Part shown: in pieces, positions 29,990 through 38,909 of the stretch | Layout: each line of letters begins with the position of its first letter | How positions within the stretch are numbered: position 1 is the stretch's first letter | Assembly (NCBI GenBank): GCA_003250355.1 | Contig: QKGS01000005.1 | Location: 62,001 to 126,000, forward strand | From: Bacteroidota bacterium | Lineage (GTDB): Bacteria; Bacteroidota; Bacteroidia; Bacteroidales; SZUA-534 | Reading direction: 5' to 3' | DNA length: 64,000 bases | Notes under the pieces: generated by a model | Database searches by the model: none | Seen by the model: only the letters and a program-made list of their open reading frames with translations | Told to the model about the DNA's origin: nothing | Translations under genes and position numbers: made by a program

Positions 29990-31399
29990 ATGACACAGTT
30001 AAAAATTTTAACACTATTTGCATTTAGCCTTGGGCTTATTACTGCCCAGTATGCACAGAATGATTCGGTTTACCGATTTTCACTTACCGAAGCACAAGAT
30101 TTTGGTATTGAAAACTATTATCAAACCAAAAATGCGGCTCTCGATATTGAAGCTGCAAAAAAGAAAGTATGGGAGACAACTGCAATAGGGTTGCCACAAG
30201 TTTCAGGTAAAATACAGGGTTCATACACTCCTGAGCTTACCGAAACGGTTGAAAGTTTTTCAAGTTTTGGCTCATTATTCGACTGGATGTATGGAGCAGA
30301 TCAGGCATTGTATAACTTAACCAGCGACCCTGCTTTTGGCAATATTCCACAACCTCAAGCACAAGAGCCGGTTAATCCTGACGACATGAAATGGAGTATG
30401 AATGCTTCGCTTACCGTATCGCAATTGCTGTTTAGCGGCTCGTATATTGTTGGTTTGCAGTCGGCTAAGGTATACAAAAATATTTCTGCCTTAAACAAAA
30501 TTAAAACCGATCAGGATGTAAAAGAAATGATAGCAAACAGCTATTATAATGTACTTATTGCAGAAGAGAATAAAATAATACTTCAACAAACGTACGATAA
30601 CCTTGGTAAAACATTTGCAGAAATGGAGGCAATGCAAAAGCAGGGACTTATTGAAGATACCGATGTTGACCAAATGGAGCTTACAGTATCAAATATTAAA
30701 AGCTCGCTTGATATGATTACCAGATTATCTGATATATCTATTAACCTTTTAAAAACACAGCTTGGGATAAATATTAATTCAAAATTAGAATTAACCGATA
30801 ATCTTGATATGCTTACCGGCAACTTATCATACGAAAGTTTATTAACAAAAGAGTTCAATACCGATAACAATGTTACCATAGCTTTACTTGAAAATAGCGT
30901 AGAGGCTCAAAAATTGCTCAACAAGTTAGATAAAGCTGCTTTTTTACCCGACCTGGCCGCATTCTATATGTACTATAATGAGTTTAACGAGAATGCCTTT
31001 TCGTTCAATCCTCCACATACATTAGGGGTAACAATGAATATTCCAATATTTAGCAGTGGTCAGCGATTGTCAAAAGTATCGCAGTCGAAAATTGAATATT
31101 TGAAGGCTGAAAATACTTTGGAGCAAGTATCACAAGCTATGATTGTTGATTTTCAAAACAGCAAATCGGCACTTATTGCAGCAAGCGAAAAGTACGATAC
31201 CGAAAAGAAGAACCTTGAGCTATCGAAACGTATATACGATAAAACATTGATTAAATTCAACAATGGTATGACATCGAGTCTTGATTTGACCCAGGTTCAG
31301 AATCAGTACTTTACATCGCAAACAAATTATTACGGTTCACTCCAGGAATTAATATCAGCAAAAAATAAACTGGAGAAACTACTGGCAGATATCAGGTAA
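29990..31399 (+). CDS. TolC-family outer-membrane efflux protein
   Basis: Outer-membrane channel of a tripartite RND efflux pump. I start it at the ATG at 29990 because it gives a proper signal peptide MTQLKILTLFAFSLGLITAQ; the open frame extends upstream to 29888 but that part has no signal sequence. The 469-residue protein has the two internal repeats of long helices typical of TolC (segments around YYNVLIAEENKI and KLLNKLDKAAFLPDLA) and ends in the coiled region LISAKNKLEKLLADI. First gene of the operon with the HlyD-like and AcrB-like genes. Confidence 0.92.
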   Translation: MTQLKILTLFAFSLGLITAQYAQNDSVYRFSLTEAQDFGIENYYQTKNAALDIEAAKKKVWETTAIGLPQVSGKIQGSYTPELTETVESFSSFGSLFDWMYGADQALYNLTSDPAFGNIPQPQAQEPVNPDDMKWSMNASLTVSQLLFSGSYIVGLQSAKVYKNISALNKIKTDQDVKEMIANSYYNVLIAEENKIILQQTYDNLGKTFAEMEAMQKQGLIEDTDVDQMELTVSNIKSSLDMITRLSDISINLLKTQLGININSKLELTDNLDMLTGNLSYESLLTKEFNTDNNVTIALLENSVEAQKLLNKLDKAAFLPDLAAFYMYYNEFNENAFSFNPPHTLGVTMNIPIFSSGQRLSKVSQSKIEYLKAENTLEQVSQAMIVDFQNSKSALIAASEKYDTEKKNLELSKRIYDKTLIKFNNGMTSSLDLTQVQNQYFTSQTNYYGSLQELISAKNKLEKLLADIR

Positions 31400-31484
31400 A
31401 GACGCAATATCTTGCGTCTCACCGAGAGGTAAGACCGCAAGATATTGCGTATTAGAGATAAAGACGCAAGATATTGCGTCTCTA
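31396..31484. repeat. Palindromic repeat cluster between tolC-like and hlyD-like genes
   Basis: Three copies of the AGACGCAA-N4-TTGCGTCT palindrome: 31396-31420 (good), 31426-31453 (degenerate arms) and 31454-31484 (perfect arms around GATA). The first copy starts within the last bases of the tolC-like stop region. Same family as 21609-21709. The piece TGCGTATTAGAGATAAA (31446-31462) recurs exactly at 53303-53319. Confidence 0.9.
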
Positions 31485-31507
31485 GTAAAACAATAAAAAA
31501 ACAAAAT

Positions 31508-32617
31508 ATGAAAACACTTGTAAAAATACTCCCGATTGCATTACTGCTTGTAGCCTGTGGTGGCAACAACGATGAAAAAATAAAAAAGCAGATAATACAA
31601 AAAAAACAACAAATTATTGGTATAGAACAAAAAATTGCAGAACTGGAAGCTAAGCTTTCCGACACAGTTGAAGTATCGAAGAATATACCTGTAAATGTTA
31701 AGGAAATGAAAGGTGAAGCCTTCAATCACTATTTCCTTGTATTTGGTAATGTTGAAGCCGACAAGTACGGAAATATCAGTCCTGAAATGTCGGGTAAAAT
31801 CCAAAATATTTACGTTAAGGAGGGGCAATATGTAAACAAAGGCGACCTTCTGCTTTCACTCAATACCGATGCTATTAATAAACAGATAGAAGGCACTGAA
31901 GCAACTCTTGAACTTGCAACAGTAACCTACGAAAAGCAGAAAGCTTTGTGGGATCAGGGTATTGGTTCTGAAATACAGTTTTTGCAAGCCAAGTCGAATA
32001 AAGAGGGTCTTGATGCTCAGTTAGAAGCCTTAAAATCGCAACAGCGTATGGCTCAGTTGCGAGCTCCATATAATGGAACAGTAAACCGTGTATATCCTAA
32101 GGTTGGCGAAATGGCATCGCCCGGATTTCCAATGGTTGAGTTTGTTAACCTTAGCAGTATGACTGTTCGCGCACAAGTATCGGAAAAATACATTGGCAAT
32201 GTTAAAGAAGGACAATCGGTTGAACTTACTTTCTCAGCCTTGCCAAACTATAAAGCAAATCCAAAAATTGTACGTGCATCAAAAGTTATTAATCCTAAAA
32301 GCCGAACTTTTGAAATAGAGTTAGAAATAGACAATCCGGGCGAAGTTATAAAACCCAATATGGTATCTACTATCAAAATAAACGATTATAACAACCTGGC
32401 AGCATTTGTAATACCTTCGCTTATAATTCGTAAAGATATTTCGGGAAGCTATGTTTATACTGTGAATAGCAAAAGCATTATAGATAAAAAATATGTAAAA
32501 ACAGGTTATTCGTACGAAGACCAAACCGAAGTAATAGATGGTTTAACAACCGGCGATTTAGTTGTAGTTAAAGGGTTTAACCTTGTAAGTACCGGTATCC
32601 CGGTCGACATAAAATAG
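31508..32617 (+). CDS. RND efflux periplasmic adaptor lipoprotein (HlyD/AcrA type)
   Basis: Membrane-fusion protein linking the inner-membrane pump to the outer-membrane channel. The start is the ATG at 31508; it gives a lipobox LLLVACGG, so the protein is anchored through Cys18. A basic coiled coil (KIKKQIIQKKQQIIGIEQKI) follows, then the lipoyl-like half with IYVKEGQYVNKGDLL and its partner QLRAPYNGTVNRVYPKVGE, the beta-barrel domain, and a membrane-proximal end. 369 residues. The frame continues upstream through the palindromic repeats, which I take as non-coding. Confidence 0.92.
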   Translation: MKTLVKILPIALLLVACGGNNDEKIKKQIIQKKQQIIGIEQKIAELEAKLSDTVEVSKNIPVNVKEMKGEAFNHYFLVFGNVEADKYGNISPEMSGKIQNIYVKEGQYVNKGDLLLSLNTDAINKQIEGTEATLELATVTYEKQKALWDQGIGSEIQFLQAKSNKEGLDAQLEALKSQQRMAQLRAPYNGTVNRVYPKVGEMASPGFPMVEFVNLSSMTVRAQVSEKYIGNVKEGQSVELTFSALPNYKANPKIVRASKVINPKSRTFEIELEIDNPGEVIKPNMVSTIKINDYNNLAAFVIPSLIIRKDISGSYVYTVNSKSIIDKKYVKTGYSYEDQTEVIDGLTTGDLVVVKGFNLVSTGIPVDIK

Positions 32618-32661
32618 AGCGTTCATTAGTTCATGATTTCATGTGCTGATTATAATGCGAG

Positions 32662-32688
32662 AATTTGGAAATAAGAAAATTTGGAAAT
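32662..32688. repeat. Short direct repeat before the AcrB-like gene
   Basis: AATTTGGAAAT occurs exactly twice, 16 bp apart (32662-32672 and 32678-32688), in a 162-bp low-complexity spacer inside the efflux operon. Confidence 0.7.
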
Positions 32689-32779
32689 GAGTTGGCAGTC
32701 TTCAGTTTTCGGTAGACAATAAGGAGCAAATTCAAACTTATAAATTGTAAATTGAAACCTGCAACCTAAAACATAAAAA

Positions 32780-35700
32780 ATGAGCGATAATAACACACAA
32801 AGCAGCGGCGGCAAAACAAGGGAGTTTAAACTTACCACGCTTGCCCTTAAAAATAAAAATACAGTTTACCTGCTTACTTTCATTTTGCTTATAGCAGGTG
32901 TAATGTCGTACAGGAATTTGCCGAAAGAGCTTTTCCCCGAAATAACCTGGCCGCAGATAATTGTAAATACAGTATATCCGGGTAATGCTCCCGAAGATAT
33001 TGAAAATCTTATAACCCGACCTATTGAAAAAGAGGTTGAAAATGTTAAAGGGCTTAAAGAAGTAAAATCAATATCGGCACAAGATGCTTCAATGATATTT
33101 GTTGAATTTAACACCGATGTTGATATAGAAGATGCCCTTCGCAGGGTAAAAGATGCCGTTGACAATTCAATGGGTGAACTGCCCAATGACCTAACCATGG
33201 ATCCGATGGTTATGGATATTGACTTTTCGGAATTTCCCATTCTAAGCATTAACCTTTCGGGAAATTATAGCCTCGAAGAATTGAAAGGTTATGCCGAAAC
33301 TATGGAGGAATTAATTGAGGAAGTGAGCGAGGTTTCAAAAGTACTGATAGAAGGAATTAACGAAAAAGAGATAAAAATAAATGTAGACCTGTTGAAACTT
33401 GAAGCTTACGATCTTACATTTAACAATATAATAGGTGCTATTCAAAATGAGAATATGACCATGTCGGGTGGAGAAATCCTACTTGGCAAAACACGCCGCA
33501 ATATCCGTGTTCTTGGCGAGTTTAACAAGATTAAGGATATTGAAAATATAATTATAAGCAACAAAGACGGCGATATAGTATATATGCGCGATGTAGCCGA
33601 TGTAATAAACGGATACGAAGAACCAAGCAGTTTTGCCCGCTTAAATCAGGAATCGGTTGTTTCAATTCAGGTAGTAAAAAAGAGTGGAGAGAACTTACTC
33701 TCAGCTACCGCCCAGGTTTATGATTTATTGGAACAGGCCAAGCGAGATCATCTTATTCCCGAAGATTTGAACATTTCTATTACCAATGACCAGAGCGAGC
33801 AGGTAAAAATGCAGCTTAGCAATCTGGAAAACAGCATGATAATGGGTGTTATATTTGTTGTTGTTGTTCTTTTCTTCTTTTTGGGTACCCGAAATGCATT
33901 ATTTGTAGGTCTTGCCATTCCGCTCTCTATGTTTATATCATTTGTAATAATAGGGATGATTGATTTCAGAATAAACATGATAGTTCTGTTTGCTCTTATT
34001 CTTGCACTTGGAATGTTGGTTGATAATGCAATAGTAGTAGTAGAAAATATATACCGCTATATCGACTCCGGATTTAAACCCTGGGAAGCCGCCAAACGAG
34101 CAGTTGGTGAAATAGCTATTCCAATTATAGCATCTACCGCTACTACACTTGCTGCATTCCTTCCGCTTGCTATGTGGGAAGGCATAATGGGTGAATTTAT
34201 GAAATATCTCCCTATTACCCTTATTATAGTTTTGTCATCGTCGCTGTTTGTAGCTTTGGTTATAATTCCGGTATTTGCCTCGTCATTTATCCCCAAAAAA
34301 GGAGAGGAAGACGAGAGTAAGAGTAAGAAGAAGAAAATGGGCTTGTACACAGGTTTATCGCTTATGATTCTTGGTGTACTTTTCCTTTTGGGGAATAAAA
34401 TGATATTTGGTAACCTGTTAATAATATTTGGCTTTATTGGCATAATGAATATGCTTTTTTTAAGCCGTATGGAGTCGTGGTTTCAACAAATATTTCTTGT
34501 AAAACTCGAAAAAGCATATAGCCGAGCTTTAGTATATGCACTTAAAGGTAAAAACTTGCTGTGGTTTTTCTTTGGTACATTTGTACTTATGATTATTACC
34601 ATAATACTGTTTTTTAGCAGTATGCCTAATGTGGTATTATTCCCCGAAAGCGACCCCAATTATGTAAATATGGTGGTAGAATTACCGGTTGGTACCGATA
34701 TTACAGGCACTAATGAATTTGCAGCCAAGCTTGAACAAGATGTAATTGATTACCTGAAACAGACAAGGGCATTAATTCCCGGCGACAGCAATAGTGTAGT
34801 AGAATCAATACTAACAACAGTTGGCAAAGGCGACCCTAACGATTTTTCGGCACAAGGAAGCCCCAATAAAGCACTTATTACTATAAGCTTTATTGACTAC
34901 GAGTTGCGTGGCGAAATAAGTACAGCCGACATAATGCAGGGTATAAGCGAAAATTTTGTTAATAACTATCCGGGTGTTGAAATAGAGGTTGCCAAAGATG
35001 AAAACGGCCCTCCAACAGGTAAAGATATTAACCTTGAAATAATTGGAGCCGATTTCGATCAGCTTGTATACCTAGCCGATACTATTAAGGCTTATTGCGA
35101 ATTAGCCGACATTGAAGGTATTGAAGGGCTTAAAATGAATATAAGTACACAACAACCCGAACTGCTTATTCATGTTGACCGCGATAAAGCAAACCGTTTT
35201 GGGCTGAGTACAGGGCAAATTGCCATGAGCTTGCGTAATGCTTTATTCGGATTCGAAGCATCAGATTTTAAAGTTGGTGAAGACGAATATCCTATTCAGG
35301 TTCGGTTGAAAGATGAGTATCGCTACGACTTGCCTGCTTTGGAGAATATGAAAATAACAGTATTTGGCGACGAAGGACCTTCGCATATTCCGCTATCATC
35401 GGTTGCTGAATTTGAATACAGCACTACGTTCAGCTCGGTGCGCCGTAAAGACCTTGACCGTGTGGTTACTTTATACTCAAATGCTGTTCAGGGTTACAAT
35501 GCCAATACTATAAATATGCAACTGGCTGCACATATGGAAAATTTTGAGATGCCTACCGGGTATCGTTACGAGTTTACCGGGCAACAGCAGGAGCAACAAG
35601 AATCGTCAGATTTCCTTGGCAAAGCGATGTTAATTGCATTGGCGTTAATTATGTTAATACTTGTTACGCAGTTTAACTCGCTTATACGTACCCTTATAAT

Positions 35701-36298
35701 TATGGCAAGTATACTATTTAGTACTATTGGGGTATTTGGCGGTTTATATACTTTTAAAATGGACTTTGTTGTAATTATGACCGGTATAGGTATTATATCG
35801 CTTGCAGGTATTGTAGTAAACAATGCAATAGTACTTATTGACTATATTGACCTGCTTAAACAGCAACGCCGCAAGTCGATGGGATTACCCGACGATGCAT
35901 TCCTGCCTGTAAGTGTAGCTACCGACTGTATTGTTGAAGGTGGTAAAACACGTTTGCGCCCCGTTCTTTTAACTGCTATAACTACCATACTTGGGCTCAT
36001 TCCAATGGCCGTTGGTCTTAACTTCGATTTTGAAGGATTGTTGCGCAATTATGACCCAAATATTAGCTTTGGTGGCGATATGGCAGCCATGTGGAGCCCT
36101 ATGAGCTGGACAGTAATATTTGGTCTTACATTCTCAACCTTTCTTACACTTATAATAGTTCCGGTTATGTACCGTATGACAACTATTGCGCAAAAGAAAT
36201 TTATGACTCTTGCCGAATTTGTTTCTGCTAAGCGTAAAGAGTTTGAAGATAAACGTAACGGCGACTCCGACGACGAAATGGATTCAATATTGAATTAG
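32780..36298 (+). CDS. RND efflux permease (AcrB/HAE1-like)
   Basis: Proton-driven inner-membrane drug or metabolite exporter. 1172 residues with the two-fold RND layout: TM1 near 30-48, periplasmic porter domain (about 60-330), six-helix block containing ALGMLVDNAIVVVENIYRY with the essential aspartate motif, second porter domain, and second block with GIISLAGIVVNNAIVLIDYID. It is longer than AcrB (1049): an extra segment of about 70 residues after FIPKKGEEDESKSKKKK (about 505-575) contains two additional hydrophobic stretches. C-terminus is charged and acidic. Third gene of the operon, with a terminator downstream. Confidence 0.93.
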   Translation: MSDNNTQSSGGKTREFKLTTLALKNKNTVYLLTFILLIAGVMSYRNLPKELFPEITWPQIIVNTVYPGNAPEDIENLITRPIEKEVENVKGLKEVKSISAQDASMIFVEFNTDVDIEDALRRVKDAVDNSMGELPNDLTMDPMVMDIDFSEFPILSINLSGNYSLEELKGYAETMEELIEEVSEVSKVLIEGINEKEIKINVDLLKLEAYDLTFNNIIGAIQNENMTMSGGEILLGKTRRNIRVLGEFNKIKDIENIIISNKDGDIVYMRDVADVINGYEEPSSFARLNQESVVSIQVVKKSGENLLSATAQVYDLLEQAKRDHLIPEDLNISITNDQSEQVKMQLSNLENSMIMGVIFVVVVLFFFLGTRNALFVGLAIPLSMFISFVIIGMIDFRINMIVLFALILALGMLVDNAIVVVENIYRYIDSGFKPWEAAKRAVGEIAIPIIASTATTLAAFLPLAMWEGIMGEFMKYLPITLIIVLSSSLFVALVIIPVFASSFIPKKGEEDESKSKKKKMGLYTGLSLMILGVLFLLGNKMIFGNLLIIFGFIGIMNMLFLSRMESWFQQIFLVKLEKAYSRALVYALKGKNLLWFFFGTFVLMIITIILFFSSMPNVVLFPESDPNYVNMVVELPVGTDITGTNEFAAKLEQDVIDYLKQTRALIPGDSNSVVESILTTVGKGDPNDFSAQGSPNKALITISFIDYELRGEISTADIMQGISENFVNNYPGVEIEVAKDENGPPTGKDINLEIIGADFDQLVYLADTIKAYCELADIEGIEGLKMNISTQQPELLIHVDRDKANRFGLSTGQIAMSLRNALFGFEASDFKVGEDEYPIQVRLKDEYRYDLPALENMKITVFGDEGPSHIPLSSVAEFEYSTTFSSVRRKDLDRVVTLYSNAVQGYNANTINMQLAAHMENFEMPTGYRYEFTGQQQEQQESSDFLGKAMLIALALIMLILVTQFNSLIRTLIIMASILFSTIGVFGGLYTFKMDFVVIMTGIGIISLAGIVVNNAIVLIDYIDLLKQQRRKSMGLPDDAFLPVSVATDCIVEGGKTRLRPVLLTAITTILGLIPMAVGLNFDFEGLLRNYDPNISFGGDMAAMWSPMSWTVIFGLTFSTFLTLIIVPVMYRMTTIAQKKFMTLAEFVSAKRKEFEDKRNGDSDDEMDSILN

Positions 36299-36643
36299 TT
36301 ATCAATAAAAAAGAGACCTGTGCAATTTTGTACAGGTCTCTTTGTTTTTATAACACTACTGAAAAGAGTAATTTCAAACGTCATACAATATTACTAAATG
36401 AAAATTTTCTACTCTCGGAATGAGGCGAAGAATCTACTTGTGGTTAACTAGTTTAACCGGACACCAATATTTTTGCAATTAAAATGTTGCAATGCTGAGC
36501 CTGTATACTCATTGTGTGCTTTAAGCTATACTTTTCCATACAGTTTTTGCTATTACTCTCAATAGTATTGTACAAAATAGAGAACTCTTCTGTAATATTT
36601 TTTTGTTTGTGGTTTGAAATTTCATAATTTGCTCCACTAAATA
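36299..36643. other. Intergenic region after the efflux operon
   Basis: 345 bp. The left end holds the operon terminator (36310-36349). The rest is AT-rich leader of the phosphatase gene with a TTTG...TAATTTGC promoter-like stretch near 36605-36630. No other feature is visible. Confidence 0.6.
36310..36349 (+). terminator. Intrinsic terminator of the efflux operon
   Basis: A 12-bp perfect stem AAAGAGACCTGT/ACAGGTCTCTTT with a 10-nt loop, followed by GTTTTTA, 12 bases past the permease stop codon. Confidence 0.88.
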
Positions 36644-37882
36644 ATGAATTTAATGGAGCAAAAAGCGTCATCGAAGCGATTACAGTTCAGTAATTTTAAG
36701 CTTGAAACCATATTAGACATTACATTGGCTATTAACGATAATTTGCCGGTGAGCGACTTGCTTAAACAATTTGAAAGAATTTTAAAAGAAGAGCTCAACA
36801 TAGGTAAAATGCTGGTTTATAACTATGACCAAAAATGGAAATGTCTGCTTACTTCAGGCATTCACCGTAATGTTGCCGAAAGTATAAATGTTGAATCTGA
36901 CCTTTTATTCTACAAACAAATAACAAATTTGTCGGTAGCATTAAACCCTGCACTTGAACTTTTCGATGTTATAATACCCGTATATCATCACGAAGCACCT
37001 ATTGCGTATGTAATAATAGGCGATATTGATGAGGAACAGGCCGGAATGAGCCCAACTATAAAACACCTCCATTTTATACAAACACTTACAAATATTATAA
37101 TTGTTGCTATTGAAAACAAACGATTATTTGACGAAAGTGTAAGGCAGGAGGCTATTAAAAAAGAGCTTGAACTGGCATCGCGAATGCAAACCATGCTTAT
37201 TCCCAACCCCAATGCAATGCCCAATAACGACAGCATTCATGCATCGGCGTATTACAATCCGCACTACGATGTAGGTGGCGATTATTACGATTTTATAAGG
37301 CTCAATAATAAGGAATATGGTTTCTGTATTGCCGATGTTTCAGGCAAAGGTATTTCGGCAGCACTGTTAATGTCGAATTTTCAGGCTAATATACGGGCAC
37401 TTTTCAGCGCAAATTATACACTTACCGAAACGGCTGTTAAACTTAACGACCGTGTAATGCAAAGTGCAAAAGGTGAAAAATTCATTACCCTGTTTATAGG
37501 TCGTTACAATATCGAAACACGCATACTTGAATACATTAATGCAGGCCATAACCCACCGGTATTTTTAGATGGCGACACCAACGAAACATCGACCCTAACC
37601 AAAGGGTGTATGGGTATGGGTATGTTTGAAGAAATACCGGTAATAAATGTAGGCGAACTAAAGGTAACTAAAGGGAGCAAACTGGTATGCTTTACCGACG
37701 GGGTGGAAGAACTTGAAAATAATTCAAACCAAATGTTTGGCATTGAGCCTGTTGAAGAGGTAATGAAAAAGCGGATAGGGATAAACCTAATAATAGATGA
37801 GATAATTGAAAAACTCGATAAGCACCGCCAAAACAACGACTTTTTCGACGATGTAACACTGCTTGGAGTAGAGTTTCATTAA
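36644..37882 (+). CDS. SpoIIE-type (PP2C-fold) serine phosphatase with GAF-like domain
   Basis: Predicted cytoplasmic serine/threonine phosphatase of partner-switching type. A GAF-like sensory domain covers about 20-165, then a linker helix KKELELASRMQTMLIPN and the PP2C/SpoIIE catalytic domain (about 195-412). Metal-binding and core motifs are intact: YDVGGDYYDFI, CIADVSGKGISAALLMS, YINAGHNPPVFL and LVCFTDGVEE. No anti-sigma kinase or STAS antagonist gene is adjacent, so its substrate is unknown. The ATG at 36644 is the first possible start; an ATG at 36653 is an alternative. Confidence 0.88.
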   Translation: MNLMEQKASSKRLQFSNFKLETILDITLAINDNLPVSDLLKQFERILKEELNIGKMLVYNYDQKWKCLLTSGIHRNVAESINVESDLLFYKQITNLSVALNPALELFDVIIPVYHHEAPIAYVIIGDIDEEQAGMSPTIKHLHFIQTLTNIIIVAIENKRLFDESVRQEAIKKELELASRMQTMLIPNPNAMPNNDSIHASAYYNPHYDVGGDYYDFIRLNNKEYGFCIADVSGKGISAALLMSNFQANIRALFSANYTLTETAVKLNDRVMQSAKGEKFITLFIGRYNIETRILEYINAGHNPPVFLDGDTNETSTLTKGCMGMGMFEEIPVINVGELKVTKGSKLVCFTDGVEELENNSNQMFGIEPVEEVMKKRIGINLIIDEIIEKLDKHRQNNDFFDDVTLLGVEFH

Positions 37883-37894
37883 ATATTACCGGTA

Positions 37895-37943
37895 AAACAG
37901 GAAACAGGAAACAGGAAACAGGAGACAGGAGACAGGAAACTGG
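37895..37943. repeat. Seven tandem heptamers
   Basis: Seven consecutive 7-bp units of AAACAGG or AGACAGG, the last AAACTGG, beginning 12 bases after the phosphatase stop codon. Slippage-prone simple repeat. Confidence 0.92.
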
Positions 37944-37952
37944 ATAGCGAGA

Positions 37953-37997
37953 AATGTCGTTTAATTAAGAAAATCACCCCATTAACTAAACGACATT
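37953..37997. repeat. 11-bp inverted repeat between convergent genes
   Basis: AATGTCGTTTA (37953-37963) and TAAACGACATT (37987-37997) are perfect inverted copies with a 23-nt loop. Located between the convergent phosphatase and pdxT genes. It has no T-tract, so it is a weak terminator candidate. Confidence 0.75.
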
Positions 37998-38017
37998 AAT
38001 TCTTACTTCATACTTAC

Positions 38018-38677
38018 CTACTTCCTTACCGGGTTTGTTACCCTGGCATAACGCATCCAACTGGTGCGGTTAAGACGCTTGGTTGCATCGGCGGTTATGG
38101 TTAGTCCGCATTTTTCTACAAAATACTTATGAAACATAAGCGACGGAGTAAGCTCAGGGTGAAAAACAGTAGCTATACACATATCGGTTTCCGCTGCTGC
38201 AATAAAACCCTCCATTTCAAGTAAAACTTCTACCCCCTCACCCACATTAGTAATTTTAGGAGCGCGTATAAATGTAAGCTCTATATCTTGATCCGACACT
38301 TTAGGTATAGATGCTTTTGAGTTAAAACTATCAATTTGGAAACCGAAAGCATTACGCTCAACAGTAATATCCATTAACTGTAACTGAGGAAAGTCATTAA
38401 TAAGTTTATTGGCTATTAATATGGTGCCAGCACAAGTACCCCATATTTTCATACCATTGGCATGATTTATTTTAATAGGCTCCACCATATCGAATATATT
38501 GAGCAAGCGAATCATGCAGGTGCTTTCGCCTCCGGGTAAAACCAAACCGGCCAATTGGTTCAACTGCGCACTATTTTTAACCCTTACAACCTCTATCCCA
38601 AGTTCTTCGAAATGCTCAACGTGTTCATGTACTCCACCTTGTAAGTCTAATACTCCTATTTTTGTTCTTTCTGCCAT
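38018..38677 (-). CDS. pdxT: Pyridoxal 5'-phosphate synthase glutaminase subunit PdxT
   Basis: Class I glutamine amidotransferase that supplies ammonia to PdxS for vitamin B6 synthesis. The N-terminal GVLDLQGGVHEH, the PGGEST segment, the nucleophile cysteine in WGTCAGTIL and the histidine-glutamate pair in VFHPELTPS are all present. It is 219 residues with a basic C-terminal tail of about 20 residues beyond the usual end. It lies 232 bp downstream of pdxS on the same strand, with a terminator-like hairpin between. Confidence 0.95.
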   Translation of the reverse strand: MAERTKIGVLDLQGGVHEHVEHFEELGIEVVRVKNSAQLNQLAGLVLPGGESTCMIRLLNIFDMVEPIKINHANGMKIWGTCAGTILIANKLINDFPQLQLMDITVERNAFGFQIDSFNSKASIPKVSDQDIELTFIRAPKITNVGEGVEVLLEMEGFIAAAETDMCIATVFHPELTPSLMFHKYFVEKCGLTITADATKRLNRTSWMRYARVTNPVRK

Positions 38678-38750
38678 TTTCCGGTTTATTTAATACTTAT
38701 AGGCTCATTCTGCCTAATTAGTAATACAATAAATACTTGCTGTTCTATTC

Positions 38751-38783
38751 AAAACGAGGGTATGACAGTGAGCCATACCCTCG
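38751..38783 (-). terminator. Terminator-like hairpin between pdxS and pdxT
   Basis: A 10-bp perfect stem CGAGGGTATG/CATACCCTCG with a 9-nt loop; on the minus strand it is followed by four T residues. It lies 127 bp past the pdxS stop and 74 bp before the pdxT start. Confidence 0.7.
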
Positions 38784-38909
38784 ATATATTAAACGTATTA
38801 TAGTTCTGTTTGTTTCGGTTACATCTTAAAAGAAATCAGCTGCTAAAAAAGTGCAACAAATAGGTTATGCAAACCTAATATCCTAAAATCTGTAACTTAT
38901 AACCTAATA

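Noticed and set aside
31396-31484. CRISPR-like array
   Set aside because: Units are palindromic, only three in number, unevenly spaced and partly decayed, with no cas genes. They match a dispersed REP-type family instead.
31445-31507. N-terminal extension of the HlyD-like protein
   Set aside because: It is encoded by the palindromic repeats and would destroy the lipoprotein signal found when starting at 31508.
36453-36671. 72-residue leftward ORF in the spacer before the phosphatase
   Set aside because: Overlaps the phosphatase start region and has no supporting features.
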